Under the pieces are notes generated by a model. The model worked only from the letters and a program-made list of their open reading frames with translations. It was not told where the DNA came from and ran no database searches. Shown here in pieces: positions 32,532 through 40,689 of a stretch of DNA of 64,000 nt; the first letter of the stretch is position 1, and each line of letters begins with the position of its first letter. The position numbers and the translations under genes are program-made. Where the stretch lies: positions 124,001-188,000 of the forward strand of contig NZ_BSSE01000006.1 in the NCBI RefSeq assembly GCF_030268965.1, written 5' to 3'. This stretch comes from Microtetraspora sp. NBRC 16547 (lineage in GTDB: Bacteria > Actinomycetota > Actinomycetes > Streptosporangiales > Streptosporangiaceae).

Positions 32532-33332
32532 TCAGCGCGGGGCCTCGTGGGATTCTGTTGTCGGAGGCACGATTCCCGTGATCATGAAGCCGGCATCGAC
32601 GCGGATGGATTCACCGGAGATGAACGAGGCCGCCTCCGACGCCAGGAAGTACGCGAGAGCCGCGACGTCAGCCGGTTCCCCGAAGCGGCCGAGCGGAATT
32701 CTCTTCAGTCGCTCCCGGCGGCCGTCTTCGGTTACGGACTGCAGGTTCAACGGGGTCATGATCGTTCCAGGCGCGATGGCGTTCACTCGGATGCCGAGAG
32801 GCCCCAGGTCCACGGCCATCGTCCGTACCAGGGCCTCGATCCCCGATTTACTCGCGGAGTACGCGGCCTGACTGCCGTGAGCGATGTGCGCGGACGTCGA
32901 GGACATCATCACCACGCTTCCGCGCTTGTGCTCGACCATCAGCCGGGCGGCCTCCTGACCGATCACGAAAGCGCTCGTGAGATTGACGTCAAGGCACGTC
33001 CGCCACTCCTCATCCGTCACGTTGAGGAAGTGACGGACGGGGGCGATTCCGATCAGATCGATCACGGATGCCAGCCGCCCGAATGCGGCGCTCGCCTGCT
33101 CCAGCATCGATCGGACGGCGCTGCGGTCGCGCGCATCGAAGCCCCACGGTGACACCGGGACCCCGAACTCGTTCGCGAGCTCGGTCGCGAGTTCTCGGAC
33201 CTGATCGAGGTCCCGGTCCGCGAGGGCGAGCTGCCAACCTTGCGCGGCGAACTCGCGTGCGACTGCTCGTCCGATTCCGCCCACCGCACCGAAGACGGCG
33301 ACGTATTGGCCGGCTGTGTTGCGATCTGTCAT
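32532..33332 (-). CDS. SDR-family dehydrogenase (catabolic operon 1)
   Basis: A 266-residue short-chain dehydrogenase. The cofactor loop is VFGAVGGIG near residues 13-21, with an Asp at the end of strand two (ALADRDLD) favouring NAD(H). The active site is SSTSAHIAHGSQAAYSASK with catalytic Ser, Tyr and Lys. The C-terminus RIPLGRFGEPADVA is typical. It closely resembles the SDR at 41673, including IGIAP/VGVAP after strand four and DAGFMITGI/DAGFLITGI at the end, so the two are paralogues. Last gene of the four-gene minus-strand operon; likely oxidises an alcohol or reduces a ketone of the pathway. Confidence 0.9.
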   Translation of the reverse strand: MTDRNTAGQYVAVFGAVGGIGRAVAREFAAQGWQLALADRDLDQVRELATELANEFGVPVSPWGFDARDRSAVRSMLEQASAAFGRLASVIDLIGIAPVRHFLNVTDEEWRTCLDVNLTSAFVIGQEAARLMVEHKRGSVVMMSSTSAHIAHGSQAAYSASKSGIEALVRTMAVDLGPLGIRVNAIAPGTIMTPLNLQSVTEDGRRERLKRIPLGRFGEPADVAALAYFLASEAASFISGESIRVDAGFMITGIVPPTTESHEAPR

Positions 33333-33351
33333 GGTTTCTCCTCCTCGAGAC

Positions 33352-34191
33352 TCAGCTGCTCGGCGGCATCACCATCGGTACTCGCTCGTCCGTCGTCATA
33401 CTCGGCCAGGAGTCCTTGAAGGGCGCGAGCCGGGGGTCGATCGAGTTCCGGAGTTGTCGCGCTGGCGACGGGCCTGCGAGGACGCAGAGGTAGTAGAGAT
33501 CGTGCCCGGGCGCGGCGACCGTGGTGTGGTAGCCCCACGGCATCAGACTGATATCCCCGTCGCTAACGACGGATGAGAGATCGAAGTTCCGTTCCGGGCT
33601 GTAGATGCGCTGGATTGCCCAGCCGGCGTCGGGGTCCCTGGTGCGGTAGTAGTAGAGCTCTTCGAGTTGCGCTTCAGTGTCCGTGTCGCGTTCGTGCTTA
33701 TGCGGCGGATAGCCGGACCAGTTGCCACCGGGCGTCCAGACCTCGACGAGAAGCAGGCGGTCGGCGGCCGCTGATGACGACAGCAGGTTTCCGACCTGGC
33801 GCGTGGCGACTCCCGCCCCGCGCACTTCGACATCCACCATGTCCGGGGTGACCAGATGCGGCTCGCGTCGCTCACGCGCCGGGGCCGAGGCGATGGCGAC
33901 CTGACCGCCTCGGTCGCTGCGCACAGCGCCGCGCATCTCTCTCGGAGCGTAGAGACAGCTGCCGGTCGCCGCGAACACCCCGCCCGGCCGGCCGAAACGG
34001 AACCCGCCGTTCCCAACGACCGCCTCGAACTCACCCTCGATCGGAACGAGAGCGCGCTCGTGATGGTCCGCTCGCCACGCAAATTCACGGCCCGGAGGAA
34101 GGGTGACGACCTCGAAAGAGACGAACGTCCAGCCCGCGAGCTCCGGAGTGATCCGTTGCCAGCCCCGGCGAAGGACCTGCGGCCGGTTCAC
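33352..34191 (-). CDS. IolB/KduI-type isomerase homologue
   Basis: A 279-residue bicupin. The GTG at 34191 overlaps the monooxygenase stop as GTGA. The diagnostic IolB segment is present: GYPPHKHERDTDTEAQLEELYYYR, with the metal-binding His pair and Glu (quoted key part PPHKHERDTDTEAQLEELYY). A C-terminal HTTVAAPGHDLYYLCVLAG block follows. IolB converts 5-deoxy-glucuronate to 2-deoxy-5-keto-gluconate in inositol breakdown. No other iol gene lies here, and the neighbours are a monooxygenase, hydrolase and SDR, so it may isomerise another hydroxy-keto acid (inference). Confidence 0.8.
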   Translation of the reverse strand: MNRPQVLRRGWQRITPELAGWTFVSFEVVTLPPGREFAWRADHHERALVPIEGEFEAVVGNGGFRFGRPGGVFAATGSCLYAPREMRGAVRSDRGGQVAIASAPARERREPHLVTPDMVDVEVRGAGVATRQVGNLLSSSAAADRLLLVEVWTPGGNWSGYPPHKHERDTDTEAQLEELYYYRTRDPDAGWAIQRIYSPERNFDLSSVVSDGDISLMPWGYHTTVAAPGHDLYYLCVLAGPSPARQLRNSIDPRLAPFKDSWPSMTTDERVPMVMPPSS

Positions 34192-35705
34192 GGAAGCGCC
34201 AGCTGGTCGACCTGGTACGGACGAGGGTCGAAGGACCCGTTGACGGCGCGGAAGCTGTGCGCGAAATCCGGCCACAGCGTCGTCAATCGACCGTTCCGCT
34301 GATCGACATACCAGCTCCTGCAGCTTCCGTCCAGCCACACGGTTCCTCGCGCGGTGTCCTCGAGCATCTGCATGAAGGTCTCTTCGGCGGCTTCCGTGAC
34401 TTCGAGCTCGTCGAGACCTGACTCGTCGAGGTAGTCGAGAGCTTCGGCGATGTATGCCATCTGTGATTCGGCGACGTAGACCGCCGAATTGTGTCCGAGT
34501 CCCGTGTTCGGTCCGTTGATGATCCACAGATTGGGGAACTCGGGTACCGCCATGGTCGCGTAGGCCTGCATGCCGCCCGACCACCTCTCGCTGAGGCTGA
34601 CCCCGCCCACGCCGAAGATCTGATGAGCGATCGGGAGGTCCGTCGCCTCGAATCCCGTGCACAGCACCAGGGCGTCGAGGTCGTGCTCGGTGCCCGAGGC
34701 GGTCTCGATCCCGCGCGGCGTGACCCTTGCGATCGGGTCCGTCTCGAGCAGCACGTTCGGGCGGTTGAAGGTCGGGTAATAGTCGTCGGACTTGAGCACA
34801 CGCTTGCATCCGAACGTGTAGTCAGGCGTCAGCTTCCGGGCGATCTCGGGGTCGTCGACCTGCCGACGGAGATGAGCCAGCGCGACGTCCGCGGCGGCCT
34901 TGACGAGGCTGGGCGTTCCGCGACGCTGGGCGTAGCGCCCCTCGTTCGCCCAGAAGAATCCTTCGCGTTCCTCCCGCATCGTCTCGGGGAGCCGGGCGAA
35001 CATGCGCTTCTCGGCATCGGTGTAGGCGCGGTCCGGGCGGGGGGTGATGTAGGGCGCGCTCCGCTGGAACACGACCAATCGAGATGCGACCTTCGCCAAC
35101 TCCGGGACGACCTGGATGGCGGTGGCACCGGATCCGATGATCCCGATCTGCTTGCCCTCGAGGTCGGCGTCGTGGTTCCATCGCGCGGAGTGGAACTTCG
35201 TGTCCTCGAAGGTCTCGACTCCCTCGATCGACGGGAGTCGCGGCTCGGAGAGGTGCCCCACTGCGGAGACAAGCGTCCGGGCTCGATATCGGCCGGCGGA
35301 GGTGTCGACGTCCCACACCGACTCCGCCGCGTTCCAGTGGGCCTGGCGCATCTCCGTCTCAAACGAGATGTGGTCGAGGAGGCCCTCCTCGCGTGCCGTC
35401 TCACGCAGGTACTCGAGGATCTCCGGCTGGGTCGCGAAGATCCGCGACCAGTCCGGCTTGAGCCGGAAGGAGAACGAGTAGAGGTGCGACGGAACGTCGC
35501 AGGCAGCGCCCGGGTAGGTGTTGTACCACCAGGTGCCGCCCACCTCGGCGGCACGCTCCAGGATCACGAAAGACCGGCGGCCCCGCCTGGCTAGGGTCGC
35601 TCCCATCCCGATTCCGCCGAATCCGGCGCCGACGATCAGGACGTCGACCTCCGTGACGCCGTCTGCGTCGTCATCGTGCTTCGTGCGAGTCATCGCGATC
35701 ACCAC
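34188..35705 (-). CDS. Baeyer-Villiger-type flavin monooxygenase
   Basis: A 505-residue class B flavoprotein. FAD motif GAGFGGIGMG (~26), then GGTWWYNTYPGAACD, the second Rossmann NADPH motif GIIGSGATAIQ (~185) and FGCKRVLKSDDYYPTFNRPNV, as in type I Baeyer-Villiger enzymes. The fingerprint usually written FxGxxxHxxxW is FEDTKFHSARW here, with Asp for the central Gly, an accepted but less common variant. Expected reaction: NADPH- and O2-dependent insertion of oxygen next to a ketone, giving an ester or lactone. GTG 35705 follows AAAGAGAG; ATG 35693 is an alternative. The hydrolase upstream ends 8 bp before. Confidence 0.9.
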   Translation of the reverse strand: MVIAMTRTKHDDDADGVTEVDVLIVGAGFGGIGMGATLARRGRRSFVILERAAEVGGTWWYNTYPGAACDVPSHLYSFSFRLKPDWSRIFATQPEILEYLRETAREEGLLDHISFETEMRQAHWNAAESVWDVDTSAGRYRARTLVSAVGHLSEPRLPSIEGVETFEDTKFHSARWNHDADLEGKQIGIIGSGATAIQVVPELAKVASRLVVFQRSAPYITPRPDRAYTDAEKRMFARLPETMREEREGFFWANEGRYAQRRGTPSLVKAAADVALAHLRRQVDDPEIARKLTPDYTFGCKRVLKSDDYYPTFNRPNVLLETDPIARVTPRGIETASGTEHDLDALVLCTGFEATDLPIAHQIFGVGGVSLSERWSGGMQAYATMAVPEFPNLWIINGPNTGLGHNSAVYVAESQMAYIAEALDYLDESGLDELEVTEAAEETFMQMLEDTARGTVWLDGSCRSWYVDQRNGRLTTLWPDFAHSFRAVNGSFDPRPYQVDQLALP

Positions 35706-35713
35706 TCTCTCTT

Positions 35714-36556
35714 TCAGACCGTTATGGGTTCCAGTACCGTGCCGGGCGGAACCGCGGACGGCGCTGAGACGAAGTCGTCGACCAGCTTGAAGAGGTACGC
35801 GGGATTCTCCACGGTGACCGCGTGCCCGGTGGCCACCTCTGCGAATCGGGCGTCGTCGATCGCTCCGAACAACAGCCGACTGTGCCGGATCGGCGCCATC
35901 TGGTCATCGACGGCTCCCACGACGAGAGTCGGGGTGACGATGCGACCGACTTCAGCGGAGATGTCGATCCGCCGATTCAGGTCCATCGTCGCCGGCAGGC
36001 TCGCCGCCAGCTCGCGAGCGTCGACCAGCGCGCGCACCTCCGCGTCGGTACGCGACGCGAGGAAGGGCGAGCCGTACGACGTGAAGGTCATGTACTCGCG
36101 GAGCGCCTCCTGATCCCGCTCGAACAGCTTCCGCCACACCGTGTTCCGAAGACGCTGCTGCGAGTCGGTCCGCATCCAACCCGCGACGAGGGTGAGGCTG
36201 CTCAGGAGAGGCGCATGGTCGGCCGCGACGGCGGCCGCGACGACCGCCCCGAGGGAGTAGCCGACAAGCGCGACGGGCTCACCCGCTGCCCGCGCCTCGA
36301 GCACGGCCACGACGTCATTGACGAGGTCGCCGACTTCCACGCCGCCGTCTGGCACAGCCAGATCGACGCCGATGACCCGGTGACGCGCGGCGAGCATCGG
36401 GAAGAGGGTCCCGAAGTGCGACTTCGTCGTGCCACCCGTTCCGTGGATCAGGAGGACCGTGCTTCGGAAATCGCCCGGACGCCCGGTGTCGTGGTATCGA
36501 ACGCCGCCGTTAGGGCCGGCGATGACGTCGCTGACCGCGTCTGGATGGAGGTCCAC
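35714..36556 (-). CDS. Alpha/beta hydrolase
   Basis: A 280-residue serine hydrolase. Oxyanion segment LLIHGTGG (~35-42), nucleophile elbow GYSLG (~99-103), acid in GAVDDQM and final His in TGHAVTVENP. First gene of operon 1, directly before the monooxygenase; a lactone or ester made by that enzyme is the obvious substrate (inference from context). Its start lies 88 bp from the divergent alcohol dehydrogenase start, with a palindromic operator between. Confidence 0.88.
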   Translation of the reverse strand: MDLHPDAVSDVIAGPNGGVRYHDTGRPGDFRSTVLLIHGTGGTTKSHFGTLFPMLAARHRVIGVDLAVPDGGVEVGDLVNDVVAVLEARAAGEPVALVGYSLGAVVAAAVAADHAPLLSSLTLVAGWMRTDSQQRLRNTVWRKLFERDQEALREYMTFTSYGSPFLASRTDAEVRALVDARELAASLPATMDLNRRIDISAEVGRIVTPTLVVGAVDDQMAPIRHSRLLFGAIDDARFAEVATGHAVTVENPAYLFKLVDDFVSAPSAVPPGTVLEPITV

Positions 36557-36582
36557 AGTACTTCCTCATTAATTGATAGTTC

Positions 36583-36596
36583 ACTCCGATCGGAGT
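36583..36596. promoter_or_regulatory. 14-bp perfect palindrome in the divergent promoter
   Basis: ACTCCGATCGGAGT lies in the 87-bp space between the hydrolase and alcohol dehydrogenase starts, next to AT-rich promoter-like sequence (TTAATTGATAG, TATGCTTTCATAAT). A perfect palindrome of this size in a shared promoter is a typical TetR-family operator, and a TetR gene lies at 39363. The pairing is an inference. Confidence 0.65.
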
Positions 36597-36643
36597 ATGC
36601 TTTCATAATAGGCGAAGTCGGGCGCGGGAGACAAGGAAGTTCG

Positions 36644-37771
36644 ATGAAGATCCGTGGAGCCGTCCTCACCGAGATCGGCCAGCAACGGCCGTACGCGGCA
36701 AGCCGTCCGCTGACCGTGCGGGAAGTCGAACTCGATTCCCCCGGTCCGGGGGAAGTGCTCGTCCGCATCGAGGCCGCGGGCGTCTGCCACTCGGACCTCT
36801 CGGTGGTCGACGGAAACCGAGCCAGGCCCGTGCCCATGCTGCTCGGACATGAGGCGGCCGGCATCGTCGAGCAGGTCGGCGCCGGAGTCACGGACACCGA
36901 CGTCGGCCAGCGCGTCGTCACTGTCTTCCTGCCGCGGTGCGGAACCTGCGATAACTGCCGCACCGAGGGGCGTCTCCCGTGCAGTGTCGGAAGCGAGGCG
37001 AACGGCGCGGGAACTCTTCTCGGCGGGGCGAGGCGACTGCATCTCGACGGCCAGGACGTCAACCATCACCTCGGGGTCTCGGGGTTCGCCACGCACGCCG
37101 TCGTCAATCGCCGTTCAATCGTTCCAGTGGGCGAGGACGTCCCGCACGACGTCGCGGCGCTCCTCGGCTGCGCGGTCCTCACTGGCGGCGGAGCCGTCAT
37201 CAACGCCGGCCGACCCGCTCCGGGCCAGGATGTGATGATCGTCGGACTGGGTGGCGTGGGTATGGCCGCTCTCCTCACCGCCGTCGCGCTGTCTCTGGAC
37301 TCAACCCCGCGCGGCGCGGTCATCGGCGTCGATTCGAACCCGGACAAGCTCCGGCGAGCGGAGGAGCTCGGAGCGACTCGAGTGCTCTCTCCGGCCGAGG
37401 TCGCCGATTCCGGTCTCAAGGCTCCCGTCGTCATCGAGGCTGCGGGTCACCCGCGCGCGTTCGAGACGGCGGTCGCTGCGACCATGCCGGGAGGGACCAC
37501 CGTCACTGTGGGACTCCCATCGCCCGAGGCGCGGTCGGAGATCTCTCCCCTCGGCCTGACGGCCGAAGCGAGATCGATCGTCGGCTCGTACTTGGGCTCG
37601 GCGGTTCCCAGCCGGGACGTCCCTGTGTTCGAGCAGATGTGGCGCGAGGGCCGGCTTCCGGTTGAGCGACTCGTGACCTCGCGGATCCCGCTCGACGAGA
37701 TCAATATGGCCATGGACGACCTCGCGGACGGCCGCGCCGTGCGTCAGATCATCGATCTGACGCACGTATGA
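36644..37771 (+). CDS. Zinc-dependent alcohol dehydrogenase
   Basis: A 375-residue medium-chain dehydrogenase from ATG 36644 (AAGGA upstream); the frame open from 35822 overlaps the divergent operon and is not coding. Catalytic zinc ligands: Cys in GVCHSD (~43) and the GHEAAG histidine (~66). The structural zinc lobe has four cysteines in CGTCDNCRTEGRLPC (~100-115). The coenzyme motif is GLGGVGMA (~195), with an acidic residue after strand two (VIGVDSNPDK) indicating NAD. Resembles aryl/S-hydroxymethylglutathione-type class III relatives. Transcribed divergently from operon 1; probably oxidises the alcohol released by the hydrolase, or produces the ketone for the monooxygenase. Confidence 0.92.
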   Translation: MKIRGAVLTEIGQQRPYAASRPLTVREVELDSPGPGEVLVRIEAAGVCHSDLSVVDGNRARPVPMLLGHEAAGIVEQVGAGVTDTDVGQRVVTVFLPRCGTCDNCRTEGRLPCSVGSEANGAGTLLGGARRLHLDGQDVNHHLGVSGFATHAVVNRRSIVPVGEDVPHDVAALLGCAVLTGGGAVINAGRPAPGQDVMIVGLGGVGMAALLTAVALSLDSTPRGAVIGVDSNPDKLRRAEELGATRVLSPAEVADSGLKAPVVIEAAGHPRAFETAVAATMPGGTTVTVGLPSPEARSEISPLGLTAEARSIVGSYLGSAVPSRDVPVFEQMWREGRLPVERLVTSRIPLDEINMAMDDLADGRAVRQIIDLTHV

Positions 37772-37788
37772 CACTCCCTGTGTCACCC

Positions 37789-38331
37789 TCACGCAGCAAC
37801 GGGCTCGTTGAGAGCTGCTGCCGCGCCATGTTTGGCGGGGTCGTACAGCACGCCGTCATGCCAGCAGCGCCAGATCACGCGGATCCAGGCGCGGGCGAGC
37901 ACGCGGATGGCGTGCGGGTGGTCCTTGCCCGACTTGCGGGCGTCGTCGCAGTAGGGCACCGCTACGCGCAGCCGGTGCTGGCGCTGCCGGAGGTACTCGG
38001 CGATGACTGCTGCGTCCCCGGTGTCGGACTTCGCGCCGGACAGCACCTCGCCGTCACGCCAGGTCTTAATGGCGTTCGGGGAGACCGGGACGACCGGGTG
38101 CCCGGCCTCCAGCAGCAGGTCGACCAGGCGACCGTTGGGGCGTTCGATCCCGATCTGCACATCGGCCGGATCGGCGTGCTTGGCCAGGCGGCGGATCAGC
38201 ATCGCGATCGCTTCGGCCGAGTGCTTGATCGTGAACCGGTCGGCGATCTTTCCGGTGGCGTCCATGACGCAGACGGCGTGAACCCCTGCGGCCCAGTCGA
38301 GGCCGGCGAAGAACTGTGCGGGGGAGCAGTG
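37789..38331 (-). pseudogene. IS110-family transposase with internal deletion
   Basis: The minus-strand frame begins with FFAGLDWAAGVHAVCVMD, the DEDD-type RuvC-like start. It continues through IERPNGRLVDLLLEAGHPV and GAKSDTGDAAVIAEYLRQRQHRLR, then jumps to the very end of the protein (HPHAIRVLARAWIRVIWRCW, then YDPAKH). About 200 central residues, including the Tnp20 serine domain, are missing with the frame kept. It starts 17 bp past the dehydrogenase stop, so it marks an insertion into the island that later decayed. Confidence 0.85.
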
Positions 38332-38546
38332 CGAGAGGCAACGTGACTCCAGGGGGGTGGCAGCGACAGCGGCTCGGCGGCGGCGAGGCCTGCTCCCGGG
38401 CGGTCACTAAGAACCTGCTGACAAAGGGTTTGGTCGCTGAGGTTGGGACCAAGGCCCGGGACTCCCAAAGCTACGGCGAGCCGCAAAGTAGCGGTCAAGG
38501 CCTTCCTTTCGGATCACTCTCACAAGCGTGCGATAGGTTGCCCGCC
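38332..38546. other. Space upstream of the GNAT gene, IS110 flank
   Basis: No gene. It contains the sequence CCTGCTGACAAAGG at 38414-38427, whose exact reverse complement occurs at 39194-39207 on the other side of the GNAT gene. The rest reads as IS110 leader sequence. Confidence 0.45.
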
Positions 38547-39086
38547 ATGACCGAGATTGGACCCGTCGCCTGGCCGCCCGCCCCAATCAGGACCGAGCGC
38601 CTCGTGCTCCGTGAGACCGAGGCCCGGGACCGTGCGGTGTTCATCGAGCTGCTGGCGTCGCCAGAGGTGCACACCTACCTCGGCGGCCCCCGCCCTCGTG
38701 ACGAGCTTGAGCGCGAGATGCCCGTGGTGCCCGAGCGGTGGCCCGGGAGTTTCGTCGTTGATCTTGATGGGGCGATGATCGGCCAGATCCTGCTCAGGAG
38801 AGCAACGGAGCACCGCCGCCCGGCTGCCGTGGGGAAGGCCGATCTCGGTTACCTGTTCCTGCCGCGGGCGTGGGGATCCGGGTACGCCGCCGAGGCGTGC
38901 GCGGCGGCACTCGGCTGGTTCGACGGCGTCCTTCCCGGCGAGCCGGTGGTGCTCACCACCCAGACCGCCAACGTCGGCTCGATGCGCCTCGCGGCAAAGC
39001 TGGGGTTCACCGAGGTAGAGCGGTTCCAGGCATGGGACGCCGAGCAGTGGCTCGGCCTGCGGTCCCCGGTCGAGCCGTTCACTTGA
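38547..39086 (+). CDS. GNAT-family N-acetyltransferase
   Basis: A 179-residue RimJ/RimL-type acetyltransferase from ATG 38547; the longer open frame is IS sequence. IRTERLVLRETEARD is the standard start. The acetyl-CoA region reads LGYLFLPRAWGSGYAAEACAA, with the expected R/Q-x-x-G-x-G/A loop partly altered (RAWGSGYA). ANVGSMRLAAKLGFTEVERF is the C-terminal Asn/Gly signature. The substrate is unknown; an aminoglycoside, an amino acid derivative or a protein N-terminus are all possible. It sits between IS110 debris and the TetR gene and is foreign to the catabolic operons. Confidence 0.88.
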   Translation: MTEIGPVAWPPAPIRTERLVLRETEARDRAVFIELLASPEVHTYLGGPRPRDELEREMPVVPERWPGSFVVDLDGAMIGQILLRRATEHRRPAAVGKADLGYLFLPRAWGSGYAAEACAAALGWFDGVLPGEPVVLTTQTANVGSMRLAAKLGFTEVERFQAWDAEQWLGLRSPVEPFT

Positions 39087-39362
39087 GCTCGGCCGTTTCT
39101 TTCAGATCGCGTTCATGTCCCAATGGTCTTACTAGGGCTACATCAACAAGATCGGCCCAGCCCTCTACGCTCCCGTCCCCGCGAGCCCTTAAGCCTTTGT
39201 CAGCAGGCTCTAACCGGCGCTCTATGGCGCATCTCCCTGTTGCCGGTCCGAAGCCTTGCGAGAGCCGGGGGCGGTGGTGTCATACAGGCCGTCGAGCGGC
39301 GACCGCATCAGACCGTCACCCCGGCTTCCGCCGAGTCCCTTCACCATGGTGCCCTAGTGATC
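39087..39362. other. Gene-free space with mobile-element debris
   Basis: One short frame reads YINKIGPALYAPVPASP and stops at about 39190, which looks like the end of a lost protein, possibly a transposase. It is followed at 39194 by the inverted copy of the 14-bp sequence seen at 38414. Nothing else is recognisable up to the TetR stop at 39363. Confidence 0.4.
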
Positions 39363-40055
39363 TCAACGGCCGGCCAGGACCAGCGGGAGGAGCTGCGCGT
39401 CGAGCCGCGTGCGGACCCGCTCCCCCAGACTCTCGAAGGTGAATCCGCGAACTGACCGCCGGAGCACCTCGTGGACGTAGATCCCCTGGCAGTTCTGGGC
39501 GACCACCCGCGCATCGACAGCGGCGAAGAGGGCACCGGCCTCCTGCCCCTCTGCGATGATCGACGCGACGAGATCAATGATCCTGTCGCCCTGCGCGCCG
39601 TTCTGCGCGCCCAGTTGACTTCCCGCGACGAAGGCGTACTGCAGGTAGCTCGTGACGTTCTCGGGGTCCTGGAGATAGAAGTCCGCCCGAGCGCGATAGA
39701 CCGCGTGGACGCGCGAGAGGTAGTTATGCGCTCCGCGGTCCCCTGCCTCCACCGCGGACCGGGCGTCGGCTTCGATGATGGCCTCGATGTCGTGGTCCAT
39801 CTTGTCGCCGATGACCAGGAGCAGAAGTTCATGCTTGCTGGACACGTACCGAAAGAGCGTCGCCTCGCCCACCTCGGCGCGCTGAGCCACCTCGCGCGTC
39901 GTGATCTGCTCGTAGCCCTTCTCGGCGAGCAGCTCTACGGCGGCCTTGCGAATCCTGTTCAGAGTCTCCCGACGCGAACGCTCCCGAAGTCCGAGAGGCT
40001 TGTTCTCCGTCTCCGAGGCGCCGCCGGACGTCGAGCCGTTGGACGTCACGGTCAT
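39363..40055 (-). CDS. TetR-family regulator of the catabolic island
   Basis: A 230-residue repressor-type protein. The ATG at 40055 is directly preceded by GAGGGAGG; a GTG at 40097 would add 14 residues. The HTH is ETLNRIRKAAVELLAEKGY, then TTREVAQRAEVGEATLFRYV (~30-75). The rest is the helical ligand domain, with RADFYLQDPENV and a conserved end ESLGERVRTRLDAQLLP. Last gene of operon 2. By position it should control one or both operons; the palindrome at 36583 is a candidate operator. Confidence 0.88.
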   Translation of the reverse strand: MTVTSNGSTSGGASETENKPLGLRERSRRETLNRIRKAAVELLAEKGYEQITTREVAQRAEVGEATLFRYVSSKHELLLLVIGDKMDHDIEAIIEADARSAVEAGDRGAHNYLSRVHAVYRARADFYLQDPENVTSYLQYAFVAGSQLGAQNGAQGDRIIDLVASIIAEGQEAGALFAAVDARVVAQNCQGIYVHEVLRRSVRGFTFESLGERVRTRLDAQLLPLVLAGR

Positions 40056-40133
40056 GCCTCCCTCACCACCGAGCCGGATCCTGAGTTCCGATGCCACTCA
40101 CCCTAGCCCAGCGACCGACACCGCCGCAGACGG

Positions 40134-40688
40134 CTACCGCGTGCTGAGCGGGATCCCCGCGGGAGGCAGACGGTCGTCGGCGTCGAGATCCATTGAGAGC
40201 ACGACGAGCGAGACCAGCCGGTAGAACCCGACGACCAGCGCGATGTCCACCGCCTGGGCGGCGGGGAAATTGCTCAGCTCGCCGACAGCCGAACGAGGAT
40301 CCGTGCCCGTGACGGTACGGTCGACGAACCGGAGCGCCTCCGCGGTTGTCCCGCTGAAGTGGGGACTGCTCTGCCAGGTCTCCAGCGAGGCGAGCGCCTC
40401 GTCCGGCACGCCGGTAGCGGCGGCGAGCCGGAGGTGCCGCTTCCACTCGTAGTCCACGCCCAGGAGCTGGACGGTGCGCAGGATGATCAGCTCCCGCAGT
40501 TGCGGATCGAGCGAGGTGCCCGTGCGCACGTAGCGGGAGAAGGTCTCGTACGCGCTGAGGCCGTCGGGCGAATGAGCCATCAGGCTCATCAGACCGGGCA
40601 GGGAGCCGCGCTCGGCGATCACCGACGCGATGACGCGCGCCTGGTCCTCGCTCGCGGCGTCTTCGGTCACGTAGGGCAGGAGCGCCAT
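40134..40688 (-). CDS. Carboxymuconolactone-decarboxylase (AhpD-like) family protein
   Basis: A 184-residue all-helical protein. The core pattern is LDPQLRELIILRTVQLLGVDYEWKRHLRLAAATGV (key part ELIILRT, YEWKRHLRLA), where EW..H is the family signature. The AhpD redox CxxC is absent, so this belongs to the non-redox branch, which includes gamma-carboxymuconolactone decarboxylases and many uncharacterised catabolic proteins. It follows the amidohydrolase by 1 bp in operon 2. Exact reaction unknown; decarboxylation or lactone handling is suggested by family and context. Confidence 0.85.
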   Translation of the reverse strand: MALLPYVTEDAASEDQARVIASVIAERGSLPGLMSLMAHSPDGLSAYETFSRYVRTGTSLDPQLRELIILRTVQLLGVDYEWKRHLRLAAATGVPDEALASLETWQSSPHFSGTTAEALRFVDRTVTGTDPRSAVGELSNFPAAQAVDIALVVGFYRLVSLVVLSMDLDADDRLPPAGIPLSTR

Positions 40689-40689
40689 G

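Noticed and set aside
33352-34191. An inositol catabolic operon
   Set aside because: Only an IolB homologue is present; no other iol enzymes or inositol transporter lie within the window.
35822-36643. An N-terminal extension of the zinc alcohol dehydrogenase
   Set aside because: The open frame runs antisense through the alpha/beta hydrolase; the ATG at 36644 with a ribosome-binding site gives the normal family length.
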